Under the pieces are notes generated by a model. That model did no database searches. It was not told where the DNA came from and saw only the letters and a program-made list of their open reading frames with translations. The position numbers and the translations under genes were made by a program. A stretch of 64,000 nt of DNA from positions 19,226,828 through 19,290,827 of the forward strand of contig CM019227.1 of NCBI GenBank assembly GCA_009741485.1, given 5' to 3'. Source of the stretch: Malurus cyaneus samueli (taxonomy: Eukaryota; Chordata; Aves; Passeriformes; Maluridae). Positions 45,401 to 59,101 of this stretch are shown one piece after another (within the stretch, counting starts at the first letter, position 1; each line of letters starts with the position of its first letter).

Positions 45401-48400
45401 CAGTCTGCCACAAGTACGGCGTTTGGGAATGGTGGTGGCAGAGAGCATCAGCTTGAAGATTAACACAGAGGGGCCTGTCCTGAAGTTCGAGGTGAAGGTT
45501 TTAACGAAATTTATGACTTGAGTACTGGGCTAAGAGGAAGTAAAGGCTATAAACCAGATGATGCAGGGCATTAGAGCAGTTTTTTATGAAATAAGGAGAG
45601 GAAGCCACACCTTCAAAAAGGGAATCTGTTTACACAAAACAATTGTATAGAAAATGGCCAAGTGGCTGAGAGTTATCTCAGGAGTGCAGTCTGCTGGCAG
45701 AGGTCAGGATAAACTTGGTAATAGAAGTTTATCTTATTACATGAGGGAATCAGAATCTGATTTATGGGAGTTGAGAGGGAATTTCAAACTTAAGCCTGTG
45801 GTCAGCATTCAGTCCCTGGCATGGTGGGAAGGCCTGTTCTGAGCTGGGATTTTCAAGACTGACATGGAGATACTTGCTTGGCTCTTTCCAGTACAATTTA
45901 TATGACTCATCTGATTAAATCACATTAACTCTTTAAAAGCCTGACACATCCCTCCTGTCACATTTATTAAATGTTTTAAAGATGGAAATAACATTCAGAC
46001 AGTGTCTCATCAGGTACTATTCTTAAATACAAGGACAAAGATCACATATGCAGCCTGCTGCTACTGCTGCTGCTGGCAGTGCAGGAATTGAAACAGAGTT
46101 GATGAGGGTTCATCTGCATGTGACTTGGTCCATGTGCAGTACAAGGGTGAAGTGGTGAATGCCGGGTATATTTGCAGTAAGTGATAGAGTGCAGCAACAG
46201 TTATTCTGAATGTCTAGTATGAAGAAGATGATGAAACAAGAGAATTGAAGTCCTTTCTGGCGCAGACTCCACCATTCTGTGATGTCTTCAGCATTCCAGA
46301 AGATGAGTAAGTTACTACTACTATTCATGCCATCTTTTTGTCCTTCTCCACCTCTTTTTCCCTTTGCACATAAGAACTATGTAGAGTATTCAAAATGTTT
46401 TACGTATTCTTAAACATCATAGTGCACCTTCTTGCAATGTGATTTAATTACATTAAATTCATAATTCCAGTGGTAGTATGTAGTAAAATTGCTTGTTGAT
46501 AGCCACATGTGGTGAAATTCAGATGCAGGGATCTTGTGTGCCCTGGGTTAGATCAAATTGGCATTTCTGTTTGCTTCTTGGAAATCTGGCATTTGTGTTG
46601 TATGCCTCCAGCCTGTTCATTCATGACAAAAATCTGCTGCATCTGTCGCTCTAAAGACTGACTCTTCAGTGCTCTTAACCTCCAGAGCATCTGCTGAGGC
46701 TCTTTGAAGCATTGTTTGCTCAGCAGAGGAATGAAGCACTTTAGTGTTATTAGTGGATGGAGCTGTCCAGCACTTCAGGGAAGTACAAAAGATTTTTCGC
46801 TCCCATTTCAGAGGCATGATCAGCATAGAAAGCTATTAGAGGCAGGTTTTGAGAAGCAGAGAGATGAAAGGACAATGTCAAAGTCCACAGAAAAAGTATT
46901 CTCAATTATTGTATTCATCCTATTGGCAATGTCTGTCAATAAGGGTTAAAAATGTTTTTTTTTCCCATTTTGTAGAATCATGGAATGGTTTGGGTTCAAA
47001 GGCACCTTAAAGCCTATTCCATTCCACCCCCTGCCATAAGCAGGGACACCTATCACCTGATGAGGTTACTCCAAGCCCTGTCTAACCTGGCCTTGAACTT
47101 CCAGGGATCCAGGGGCAGCCACAGTTTCCTGGGCAACCTGTGCCAGGGCTTTACCTCCCTCACAGGGAGGAATTTCTTCTTAATATCCAATCTAAACCTC
47201 TCAGTTCAGTTTCATTCAGTTTCAAATCGAGATCAATATAATCTGGTTATTGAAGTCTTTCCTTAGCAGTCCCAGGTACTGGCAGGGGCACACAGCAAAT
47301 TAGCCAGTTTCATTTAATCCATTGCTCCTCTGTAAAAGATTCTGCTTCTTTTCTCCCTTTATTCCATGCTCCTTCCCAGTACTTTGTTCCTTGTGTCAGC
47401 CAAGCTGAGTGTGAAACTAGAGCAGGAATAATTATCTGCTGTTTTGTGTAGGCAGCAAGGGTTGTTAGGGTGGGTAGTTTCTTTCTTGTAAGGACTGTTA
47501 CTGTATGCATTTTAAAACTTCTTGTTCCTCACAACAAGCAGAAGTGAGAAAACAAATGCTGCACTGCCACTGGTATCAGAGAGTAAAGAGAAACCCCATA
47601 CAGCAGCTGCTGTGATGCCAGATGAGGAGTTGGATGCTGAGCTTGACAGGTATGGGGCAAGAAGAAGGGAGGAAATGGAAAATAAATGGGAGATGTGGGG
47701 AAAAAGAATCTGTCGATATCTGCATTTCTTGGCAATGGTTGTGATTTCTGACCTTGTTGTGCTGAGTGGTGAGCAGCAGAGTGGGGCTTTGCATAGGAAA
47801 TTGCACTAATCAATAGATTAGACAAGGCCCGCGTTGTGTGTAACTATTGTATTTGTTCCGTTTGACTTAGATGTGTATTTTTTGGAAACTGGATATATTT
47901 TCTCATTTTAAGAGTGGCCCTGTTTATTCTGTCACTATATAAATAAATACATCAATATATTATATATGTATAATTATGTATATTTGTGAATATATGTATA
48001 TATATATCAATCTATAATGAAATCTCAAGAGTCAGCTTCTAGTCTCTTGGTCGGCTAACTTCTTCCTGCGCTTGACCAGGAGATCCAGTTCCAGATCTGG
48101 TCACAAAACTACTCTTTCCCTAGAACTCCCAAGGACCCCTCTCAGGCCAGACTTCAGCAGTTTGCTGAGTGATACAGGAGTGATGAGGTTATGACAGTGC
48201 ATGTGCTGGTTCTTTCTCTCTGTGTGGCTATCTGGGGAAAGCCAGAAAGAACATATGCACCTGAAAAACAAACCCCTGCCTTTATTTCTTTTACAGTGAT
48301 GATGATCTCATCCCTTACGACATGTCTGAGGATAAAGAGCTAAAAACTAAAGCTCCTGTGTATATCCGAGACTGTATTGAAGGTAGGAGATTTTGGACTG

Positions 48401-51400
48401 AATTTTTATCTGTTTCTTACTGAGCCTAGGAGAGTGAACTCTGTGTAGGTTTATTTTTTCTGAGCTAATTTGAAGAAGCTGTAGAATTTTTTAGTAATTT
48501 CAGTTTAGGTCATAATGCTGGTCATGCAGGTTGTTTGTACGACAAATGATTGGCTGGAGGATGTTGGGGTGTATATCAAATCACAGCCATTTTGTTAATA
48601 ACTTTTGTTTGTCTTTTGATTACAGTTCTGACTGGATCAGGATCTGAAGATTTGGATAAATGGGAAGCTACCATCAAGGCTCTTGACAGCTTGGTTCGGA
48701 AGAATCCAGCAGCAGTAAGAGAGGTGAAGTATTGTGATCCAGGTTGTCAGTGGGCTGTAGTACCAGAGGGCCTATCCCTTTGCAGTTTTGAGGAAATTAA
48801 ACATGCCAGTCGAGGCAGAAGGCCAGGCTAATGTGTAGCTGGGTTAAAGGTACACATTCACAAGCTTTCAACTTGGAAGTAGAAGGAAATAGTTGCCTTG
48901 AAGGTGAGGCTATAGAGCACAGTGGAAAAGAGAAGCAGCAAGTGTGCTGGCAGCACTCTGGTGTCTCCCAGCTCCAGTGCTCAGAATGGAACGTCCTACA
49001 AGTAGAGCTTGCCAGTGTGAGGAAGCTTCATGCTTTGTGCAGGGCAGGAAAAACACCAGAAATGCTGATTACAGAGCAGCCATTTTGGATTTTGAATTGA
49101 AATTCAATTCAACTGTTACTTCCCAAAGGAAAGGGAAGCAAAACCAAATAAACTTTCCCTATTTGCTTGTACAAGCATAATGTCAATGGATGGAGTAGTT
49201 GGATTGTATTGGTCAAAATGAAAAGCTCAGGGGAGAGGAACCTGGGACAAGGTCACCGTGTGTGCACACCACTGCCTGCTAGTGAACACCTGAATGTGTC
49301 AGAGACACCAGCTGAGAAGGGGGAGCACTGTGGTACTATATCCTGTAACCTATCCGTTACAGTGACAGTTCATTCTGTGTCATGATGCTACCACTTCTCC
49401 AAACAGCCCAAGTGAATGTGGACAGATATTTGGCAGACGGAGGATTTGTTCAGGGTTTTGAGAAATATATCTGATGTCCTTTGGATTAATATGCTTTCTA
49501 TCCCTCCTGAGGAATGGATGTGTTGCCTATACAGAATGCCTCCTTATCTTTTTTTAAACGTTAGAAGTGGTGTGTAAATCCCATGAGAAAAAAAACAAAC
49601 ACCGTCAGGGATGTGATTCCTCTTTCATATTTTAAGCAGGTTAGTGTGGAGCTGGCAAAAATATTATTGCATCTGGAGGAGAAGACTTGCATTGAAGGCT
49701 TTGTGGAACTCCGTCAAAGAGCTCAAGTAGCTGTTTTAACCACAGACCCAATACCCGTGAGTCCGTCTTACTACTTTCCTTTTCCCAATGGATGCACAGG
49801 CAAAAATTGAAGCAGCTGAAGTCTCTCATTTGGTAGAGGGAGCTGTCAGTGGGTTAGAACAGGTAGTTCACGTCTGACAACATTTATGCTCCTGAAGAAT
49901 CTGCAAGGAATGTCTGAACCATAGGAAAAAGAAAACCGTGTCAGACTGGAGGAACTGTTTGGAGGCTGTTGGTTTGAGTGTATCTGACAAGGCAGATCGG
50001 ATAAGTACTTGCACTGAAGGGTTTCACATAGAGGGAAGCTGAGGCACAAAGGCCTTCTACAGAGAAAGACTTGACTTGTGATTGTAATCAGGGAACCACA
50101 GAATAGTTTGGGTGGAAAGGGGTCTTTAAAGACTATCTTATTCCAACCCCCTGCCATAGGCAGGGACACCTTCCACTAGACCAGGTTGCTCCAGACCTCA
50201 TCCAGCCTGGTCTTGGACACTTCCAGGAATCCAGGGACAGCCACAACTTCTCTGGGCAACCTGTGCTAGGGCCTCACCATCCTCACAGGGAGGAATTTCT
50301 TTCTTATGTCCATCTAGATCTATCCTCTGCGTTTTACATCTTTATCCTTCATCCTGTCAGGCCCCAGTAAAAAGCTTCCCTCCATCTTTCCTATAACCCA
50401 CTTTAAGGGGGGTTAAATCTCTCCAGAGTGAGATCTCTTAACTGCTGTGGCAGTTGTTTGGGTACCTCTGTGTAGGAGTGAGAGAAGAATGACCAGTCTC
50501 ATCTGCCATTTTAGTCTTCTGGGAGAATCTAGAAGTGGAAGTGTCTGAATTTCACCTGTTTACACCACAGCATGTTTCTTCCCTTCTCTTGGAGGCTTTC
50601 TGTTACCTAACAGGATGCAAAACCTGTGAAATGAAGTGCTTTTAGAGTTAAAGGGAAGGTTGTTTCCAGCCTGGGTCTGTGTTCATTGTACCCTGATTTT
50701 TCTGTATAGGTTGCAAAGTACTTGACGTCCCAGTTCTACTCTCTGAACTACAGTCTCCGTCAGCGCATGGACATCCTTGATGTGAGTGCTATCACTTCCC
50801 ACTTTCCTTCTGTCTGTTGCACCAGTGCTGAGGTATAATGGGGTTACCTTTTATTCCTCATGGGAGAAGGCAGAGGCATGGGAATCTCTTACATTACTAT
50901 TAATGCCTGGCATTCCCCATTTGTAACCCTGCTATACCATTACCCAGGGATCCCTCCCCACAGAGTGCAGAGCATGTGTTGGGCATTTGCCTGGAAGAAG
51001 CCCTGTTTACTTTCACATCATCAGTCTGTTTTATCTTCCCTTCCTGAAGGACAGCAATCTGCCTGTGACTCCTGCCACACTTGTGTCTGAAGAAGGAGCC
51101 ACTGCTCCTAGTTTCAGGGCTAAGTGACCAAGTGCTTGGTCAGTCCCTTGGAGCCAGGTGGCTGTTGGAGGTCGGTTTCCTGCTGTTCTTCACTCTAAAC
51201 CTGTTGTGCCGTGTTGCTCCTGTCAATCTGGGTGCAGGTGACTGTTGTTCCCTAGGGATTGCCTATATTTAACTGAACCTCTCTTTGTTTTATCTAGGTA
51301 TTGGTTTTGGCAGCTCAGGAACTGTCCTGTCCCAAATTCCATGGGAAGACCAAGCCTTATGGTGCCCAAAAGACTTCTATCCAGCTCCTTCCCAGAAGTG

Positions 51401-54400
51401 ACAGCTCTAAGGACTGGAGAAGAATTGTTGATGAGAGGATCAAAGGCAAAACTCGGAGATTTAATATGGTGAGGCCAGAAACAAACTATTGTCAAATCCA
51501 GCAAAAATAGGGACACTCGGAGTTGCTGTATTTTCATCTGGAAAGAGCAAGATACCTGTGAAAGAGGGCCCAATACAAAGGAAAGTCAGATAAATATATA
51601 TTTGAAGTTACAGAGTCTTGAGTTTCTTGATGCAGAGTATCAGCTCCTGTACTCCTTTCAGAGCAGGGAGAGGAATGTAAACTTAAAATTTGTTACCTGG
51701 CTTTGAGGAATAATTGGTGTTCTGTGCTTGTTCTGAGCTTGTCTGGCCACTGCAGGGAGCTATGAGTGCACCTCAGAGATCCCAGGGTCTCCATCAGATT
51801 AGCTGCCTCTGGACTACATTGTCTTGAGCCCTCCTGTTTTCTGGGGAGATAAATTGGTGCCATTTTCCTAGTTTCCAGAATTCCCCTGTGGTTCAGCCTG
51901 GAGAATTTGCTTTCCAAAACTCCTTTGTCCCCTGCATGTTCTTCTTAGATGCTTGTTCCAGCATCTAACTGAGCAGTACTGAGCTACATTGCATTGAAGG
52001 GTTTAGGTGTGGAGAAGATCTGAAATGGGAAGTGAGCGGGGAAACCAGTCATCATAGGTGTGCAAGCAGTGGTTGATAATGGGCTAGCTGCAAGGAATCT
52101 GTAGTCTTGACAGTGTCCAGAGAAGTGGAAGAGCTGGGTGCTGCACCTTGTGCCTAGACTTCATTTTTCTCTTGGACAGGGTCAGTCTCATGTGGAACTG
52201 GCTTCCAGCCCAAACAAGTTCAATTCTGTTGCTGGGCACTTCTTTTTCCCATTGATTCAGCACTTTGACAGGTGAGTGTGAACACCTTAGGATGTGGTAT
52301 GTGGGCATGGCAACTGCCAGAGTGAACCTTTTCTGCTTGTCCTGCATGCCTCAGAGCAGCAGGCCCAGGAGTTGTGCAGGAACCCAACGACACGACACTG
52401 ACACTTGGGTCCGTCACAGAGCTTAGGGAGGAGGGGTCTCTGGGACTTAACCTTTGAAGTGTAGTGGGGCAGGAGTATGTAAGATCCTGCAGAAATGAAG
52501 ATCCATCACCAAGGGTAATCTCTCAGCCAGTACACAGGCAAGTAATTCTGGCAGTACTACGTGAGTTGTCTTGGCTCAGCCTCTGCTGTGGAAGGTTCAC
52601 ACACACCACAGCTCAGACTGCAGTCTTGAATCAAAGTTAACTCTGCCTCAGGTTGGGTCTGTCACCTGCACTGGTCATTCTGGCCACAGTATATGGCACA
52701 GGACATAGTTTATTGTCAGTCCCTTAAGTCTTTGCTAACCTAAGGAAGGCTGAGTAATTGATTCCATGATAATCAAGATTATTGTAATACCAGTTGTAAT
52801 GGTATGGCATTGGGGGTAGCTTTTGCCTGTAGGTCTTTCCAAGTAAAGCCTGTTGGTAGAATGTGTGATACCTGCTGTAAGAGTAGAAGATACTGCTCTG
52901 GGAGAAAAGACGAGAGCAAACAACTCTGGTCTGTGTTAACCTGGTAGTGCCTGTATAATGACTGTTGTAAGGATTCAGGCTTATGGGGGACAGTTCCCCT
53001 GCATAACCTCCTGACTGTTCCAAAGAGGCACTGATTAGTCTTCTCACTGCCACACAATTGTGTCTTGCACTTGCAGGCCTTCAACAACATTTGATCTTCT
53101 GGGGGAAGATCACTTAGTCCTTGGAAGACTGGTCCACACTTTAGCAATCCTCATGTACTTGGCTGTCAACACTGTGGTAAGAAAGGGGAGAGAGCAGTGG
53201 AGACTTCCAGCCTGGGAGCTTGAGGTTCTTCTGGAACAGCTGTGTACTTCAGGGCCTGCTGCACTGAGACTGTTAGCAAGTTGGAGTTGTGTGGTCTGAG
53301 AAGTTGTGAAATGGGCTGGGAAGAATTGGTCAGAAACGAGACATGGGATTCAAGCCACTCCTGCACTACCTTTTGCTTCTTGTAGAAAAACAGTCAACTT
53401 CTCAGGGGGTTGGGCACATCATTTCACTTTACTGCCAAAGTTGCCTCATTTTAAAATAGATTCAATTGTAGCACTGATCTTAACAAAACCGTTGTTCGAG
53501 CATTTGGACGATGCTCTCAGGCACATTGTGGGATTGTTGGGGTGTCCTTTGCAGGGCCAGGAGTTGGATTCATGACCCTTGTGGGTCCCTTCCAGCTCAG
53601 GACATGCTGTGATTCAATAAGCAATATGTCTCAAGGCCCAACTCTACAGGCCAGTGTGGATGGTGTTCAGTGGTGCTGTCACAATCTTCTTTTGCAGGCA
53701 GTGACAGCAATGGGAAAGGCACTGCTGGAGTTTGTTTGGGCTCTGCGTTTCCACACCGACTCGTGAGTTACTGTGATTGTGTACTCTCATTTTTAAAGAT
53801 CAGCTGTGAGCCAGCCTCCAGTCATGGTTTATCTTTGACCAAGACTAGCACCTACCTGGCTCAGAGTGTCAGTGACTTAATGCATTAACTCTGTGCTCTC
53901 CTCCAGCTGTGTGTTCTTATAACTGAGTTTAATGCCAGCCCAACGCATGAACTTGGCCGGTGTCTTCTAGTGTGGCAGTACAGCCATTACCTATAGAAAG
54001 CTTGGCAAATTTCCTGACCACTTGTCCATGTGATAGTTTCATGTGTGTTTACTCAGAGAGCTCAGAAAACTTTAGATTCCATTCCAGCATTCAGCCTTGG
54101 AAAAGAATTAAGACATGTAGCCAAAAGACTGTAAACATCCAATTTCTGTTTTGCTCTCAGATGTGTCCTGGTCTCTGAATTGTGTTAGACTCCTATGCAC
54201 AGCATGGCAGGGGCTCTGTGTGGGGAAGACTGCAAGATTCCACCTCTAAGCAGCAGGAATATGGCAAAAGTCATCATACCATTTGAAACTGGAGACCCCC
54301 TGAGGTGAAATCAATGCAGAGCATAAAGCTGCAGTCTCTAACCAGTTCAGTCCTTTCTCCACAGGTACGTGCGCCAGGGCCTCTTGTCCTGTATCTCCTC

Positions 54401-57400
54401 TCTGCTGCTCAGTGTCCCTGTGGAGCGGATTCTGGCAGACATGACAGAGGAGCTGTTGGAGACTCAGTCCTGGCTGGGAGGTAAGACCTGGTGAGGTACA
54501 TCAGTGCGTGGTGAGGGACAGTGGTGTGGTCTTGGTGCAGTATCTCATTAATTGTGATGGCAGCAGTGATGTCCTTGAATTGTGCACCAGAAATCTGCAC
54601 GATCAGCAAGTAGAGCCCCCCATGTGCTGCGGGGTGCAGCGCTAAGGTACCTGAGCCATTAGCTGAGAGCTGGATATGGCATTTCAAACTGTGACTGTCT
54701 TCACAGGCCAACCAGAAAAATCTGCAAAGACATTCTGTGCCCCCTTTTTCTCTGTCTAAGCATCCAGCCACCAATCTCATGAAGCTGCAGGAAGTGTTGT
54801 TACATTGCATGTTACATCCAGGCTATGATAGTAACACACAAGGCTTGTACAGCCCATTTGCACTATGTGCTCATTATGGGGGTGTTGTTAGGAGGAAGAG
54901 GAGTATGGCCCAATATCTAGCTTATTGCTGATGGAAAGAAAAAGCTACAAAAGACAGCACTGTGTACCCAGCCGTGTACCCAGCACACCTTATGTCAACA
55001 CATGCTGTGCCTGTGGGTTCTGGCAAGCTGGAGCTGCACAGATAAGTATTCAGATACTGCGGTGAGCTAAGGAAAAAGAGGAGCTAATGCTGAAGCCTTC
55101 AGTGTGTTCTGAAGGTGATTCTTATGGTTCCCTCTTCTGGTTTCCTTCACCATTCTCACACTCGGTGAGTGGCTTCCCACAGGGAGCAAGCAGGAAGCAT
55201 CGCTGACCCAGCTGGCCTCTGATTCTGGCACGTGGGGTGCTCTGTGCCTTTTAAAAGGGAGTGAACTGCCTTGTGGGGCTGAAGACTTTTCCCATGACAC
55301 AGGGTGCTCTCAGGAATCTGCTTGTCTCTGCATTTAACACTGCTGTTACTTAGTGAAGCCTTTCAGGAATGTATTTCCAGTGTGAGGGTTTGCATAATCT
55401 TTTTTCAGTGAGTTATTTTGAGGAGGAGGAGTAGAATAACCATGATAGTAGCATCTTCCCATGTTTTTCGGTAGTGTAATAGGCCTTTCTTTACATCTAG
55501 TGCTTTTGCATGAAAGCTGCATGTTTGGTCCTGGTGGGAATGGAAGCAGGGTAAGATAACTGTTGTGAGTATACCAGAGAAAGGAAAACTGCAGTAGGAG
55601 TCGTTCTGAAGCCTTAAAGAATTGAACTCAGCTCCACATATGGTCAGATGCAATTTAAAGTGCTTCTAAAGCTGCTTCCTGAAATACACCAGCTTCTTGG
55701 GCTGTGCCTTTGCTGTTTGTTGTAATGGCTGCACGGGGAGGCACTGGGCCCTCCCTACTGCTCCAACAGGTCAAGTCTGACACTAGAGACCTGCTTCTGT
55801 GACTTAATCACAGGTCTGAGCTCATGGACTTGCTGTTGGTTCATGACTCTTCCAGACAAGATTTGCAAGAAATGTAATGTACTAGCAGTGCTGTAGCTGG
55901 GAATGACATGGGACCTTCACTACTGTGCCTTTTAGCCACACTGGGTTTCAGCTTACAGCATCTGTGTTTCTCCTGCCATGGTCAAAGCACAGTGAGGAGT
56001 AGTGGGATAGGAAGTGTTACACACGAAGTGATCAGTAGAAATCCAGAAACCTCCTCCAGTTTGTTGTTACATCGGGATCTCCACAAACTGCTGTAGGTAG
56101 TGTCCTATGATTGACTGGCTGCCCTTCAACTTCAGGCTGCAACCCTGGCATTGTTTGTTTACTGGATGGTTTGGGACATTTCAGCTGGGGAGAGGTGAGA
56201 ATCCACTTTGGACTTGTCCGTCATTGCCCTTAGTTGCCATGCTGGACTTGCTGTTAAACAGCCTGATCCTTCCCAGGGGAGGGAGGGAATACCTGAACCC
56301 TTCTAGGAAATGGTCCCTTTGATTCCTCAGCAGCTGCCTTTGAGGGAATTCCCCATCCCTTGCAAGTGTGGTTTGTGTCAGGACCAACAGGACACTCCAG
56401 TGCCCTGTGCCTCCCATGCAGTGCCAGCAGTGCCAGGTCCATCCTTATGGAACAGAAACAGCGCCAACAGCACTCTGAGCTTTTGAGCTTATTCCAATAT
56501 GCCTTGTAACCTCCCCTTTTGTGTTGTGCAGAGGGAGTATGGAAGCAGCAGGGTGCAGCTCTCCCTGCATTATAAATAGCCCTACTCCACTGACATGAGT
56601 CATGTGTTTGGGCTGACAGTGCTGGGCTCCCAGCACACTGTTCGTGCGTACAGGATATCCTCATACAGACTCCCTGCTCTTCCAGGCTCCCCTGCTCAGA
56701 CATCCTGCGTGCATCCTGGTTGTTACTTTGCAAGCCCATTAAGGGCTCCTGGAATAACAGTTGCTGGGAATAGCCTCACACCACCCTTAGGTGCAGCGTA
56801 AAGTGTGGAACTCGTTTATCAGAAGATTGGTCTCTCAGAATGAGAATGTACTGAACCTTGGGACCTGTCTCTTTCTCTCCCCATTGGAAAGACATCGTGA
56901 CACCAAACTCGGGAGGGAGCACTATTTTTAATTGCAGGAATACTAGAGTGGAGACTTTAGACTTTGGAGAAAGTGGATTTCTAGCTGCAAACTGCATTCA
57001 TGCTTGTAGCTCAGTTGTACAAAGCTTTTGTGTTGGTCAAGGGCTCAAATACAAATTCTGGCATGGAAATTATCCCATGGAATCCAAGGTCAGACAGTTT
57101 CTGTAGTGTTTCAAACTAATTGACTATTTGTTTCTCCTACAAGACTGACTGGAGCACTACCTCATGTGGCAGTTAGGGCTTGGCTGAACTCGTGCTGCTT
57201 TACATGATCAAGTTTGTGCATCTCTTCTGCCTTCTGGCTTAATGCAGTTCCTGCGAGTGCTGATGTCCAGACCAGCCATAGGTGCAAACGCCATTGTTTA
57301 GTTCTGTGATTGTCAGTAAAAACAGTGAGAAGTGTTAAGGGCACTTTTTTCCCATTCTCCAATTGACAGTGGCTGCTTCTTTTACAGATGTGGTGGAGAA

Positions 57401-57491
57401 AGACCCTGATGGGGACTGCAGAAGGCTGGCCGTGCAGAACTTACTGCTAATGGAGAACCTGAAAAAGAAACTTGAAGCTATCCCTTCCTAA
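38978..57491 (+). CDS. TELO2: TELO2, telomere length regulation protein TEL2 homolog
   Basis: Core of the TTT complex (TELO2-TTI1-TTI2), which with HSP90/R2TP matures PIKKs such as mTOR, ATM and ATR. Twenty coding exons: 38978-39305, 39720-39997, 40552-40620, 41756-41903, 42215-42317, 43063-43131, 43978-44119, 45355-45491, 46218-46306, 47539-47649, 48297-48382, 48626-48723, 49640-49756, 50710-50781, 51298-51468, 52180-52271, 53077-53176, 53698-53762, 54365-54480, 57388-57491. Recognisable segments include [86 protein letters not shown] and [15 protein letters not shown]. Exons total 2495 nt, one short of a multiple of three; the deficit lies in exon 1 (about 39065-39110), where [12 protein letters not shown] and [11 protein letters not shown] are in different frames. 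With one base restored the length is 831 aa (human 837). All later junctions are in phase, so the locus is surely a gene. Confidence 0.93.
41160..41620 (+). mobile_element. CR1 copy in a TELO2 intron
   Basis: Contains 'ctcagcctggagaagatgaggctcag', 'gacaggacaagaggaaatggcttcc', 'cattggagcaggctgcccaggg', 'gtttagtggtggccttggcaatgg' and 'cttttccaacctaaatgattcc'. Confidence 0.85.
46975..47240 (-). mobile_element. CR1 copy in a TELO2 intron
   Basis: Inverted CR1: 'agaatcatggaatggtttggg', 'ccaccccctgccataagcagggacacc', 'gggaggaatttcttcttaatatcc'. Confidence 0.85.
47930..48022. repeat. AT-rich simple repeat
   Basis: Degenerate TATATG/TATATA tract in the intron before the 48297 exon of TELO2. Confidence 0.8.
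50090..50420 (-). mobile_element. CR1 copy in a TELO2 intron
   Basis: Inverted CR1: 'ccacagaatagtttgggtgg', 'ccaaccccctgccataggcagggacaccttccactagaccaggttgctcc', 'gggaggaatttctttcttatgtcc'. Confidence 0.85.
53550..53622 (+). mobile_element. CR1 3'-end fragment in a TELO2 intron
   Basis: 'gccaggagttggattcatgacccttgtgggtcccttccagctcaggacatgctgtgattc' matches a CR1 3' end. Confidence 0.75.
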
Positions 57492-58066
57492 CTGAAGGGT
57501 AACAAAAATGACCTTTACCTTGTGCTCTTGCCAGCTGGATGTGTTTGGGCACTCCTGGGGCCTCTTCAGCAGTCACCTGGCTGGAGGAGAGGAAGAGGGG
57601 GGAAGGGTGCTGAGCTGTAAGCCAGCAAGCCTGACTTGACATCTGCACTTTGTAGTGGAGGCCAATTGAGCAAGCTCTGGGTATCCGGTACAGCGTGTAC
57701 AGATGCAGGAAGGTAGGCGAGCACTGCCATCCTCCCCACCCCCAGCCCCCACCCTTGCTATTTATAACCTTGGCAGGCCTGAGTGCTTGGCTAAAAATAC
57801 AGAGAAGATCTCACAGACCCTTCTTGTCAGAAAAACAGGAGGGTTGGGGAGTGCCACTTGCCACTGTAACCCACCCCTTACAAAGGCTCCCATGTTCCTG
57901 AGCAGCTGGAGTTGGGGGGAGCAGCTGTTGATCTGCTGCTGGAAGAGGTGGCATGGTGCAGGAAATGCACTGCTGATGGGATGCCAACACTGGACAGCTA
58001 TGCTGAAGAGCTGATAATGTGTCAAACCTTAAATGCTGAGCTAGAGCTGGGCTGTGGTTAGTAAGT

Positions 58067-58130
58067 AATAAAGCAGGGAATTCTTTTTGTGTAATCCTAG
58101 TACAGAAGTAAGTTTCTATTAAAGAATAAA
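58067..58130 (+). terminator. TELO2: TELO2 polyadenylation signals
   Basis: Two AATAAA hexamers, at 58067-58072 and 58125-58130, about 580-640 bases after the stop codon. Either could end the transcript. Confidence 0.6.
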
Positions 58131-58439
58131 TAATCTTTAGATTTTGACCTTAAAATCTCTGAACCCTTCTTTCCTGAAAACAATTCAGAAACCTCAAGTT
58201 CACCCCAAGTTTTGAAGCAAGTCACAAAACATGAAAAAGAAAAATAATTTTAAGTATAAGGGCTGGTTGGTAAGAAATTGGACAGGCAGAGAGGTGAGCA
58301 GAACCTTGGTTGTTAACATTAAGCTTCACTTCTTTGAGTCCTGCTTGTCCCAGCGAATGAATTTGCTTCCAAAAATCTGGCTAGTACAGAGTGGCTTGAT
58401 GTAACTGGTGTTTTAATGTGAAGCTCCTTCTCCAGAAAG

Positions 58440-58545
58440 AAGCTTCACTTGTTCAGAGTGACCCAGCTTGAGCAGGGCTTGGACCAGGAGGCATACAGGA
58501 GGCATACAGGGTCCCTTCCAAGCCAGGCATTCTGTGACTCTCAGG
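58440..58545 (+). mobile_element. CR1 3'-end fragment between TELO2 and IFT140
   Basis: 'gagcagggcttggaccagg...gggtcccttccaagccaggcattctgtgactct' matches a CR1 3' end, with an internal 15-bp tandem duplication (aggaggcatacagg). Confidence 0.7.
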
Positions 58546-58865
58546 TTTAGAGCCCAGATGTCTGTAAGTGGTTGCTCTACACCACATGACCTCTCTGATG
58601 TATTTGAACACAGAAGCTTGTGTTGGGAAAGGTCTACCTTCAGCCTGTAAGGAGGGGGTAGTTTGACTTTTAACCAAGTTTCTACCTAAATAGGATGGAG
58701 ATTGTTTTCAGAAGGTCAGAGTCTAAGGAATCTGCACCTTAGCAGATCAAAGTTGTACTTGAAAGGCAACTCACAGTTTCCACCTCAGTTATTCAGCTCT
58801 TCTCTGTACTGAGAAGAAAATGAAGTTACAATATGCAGTTCTCACTGATTTTTTTCTGCCTAAAA

Positions 58866-58871
58866 TTTATT
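58866..58871 (-). terminator. IFT140: IFT140 candidate polyadenylation signal
   Basis: TTTATT on plus is AATAAA on minus, about 230 bases past the IFT140 stop codon. The two convergent transcripts would therefore end about 740 bases apart. Confidence 0.55.
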
Positions 58872-59101
58872 AAAATACTAAAATCAGATTTCTAACAGGA
58901 CTTACATATGAATCTGTATGCTGTGCTTGAGAGAATGTTTTAACTCAAATACTGTCACTTGTGCAGCCAAGCAGAAAAAATAAATTTCTTGGTAATAAAA
59001 GACTGTGTGACAATAGCATATGACTGGTCTGGACCCCCTCATGAGGACAGAATAAATGAGCTGGCATTAAAGTCCGCTTTGCATTTGGTAAGTATTCATT
59101 G

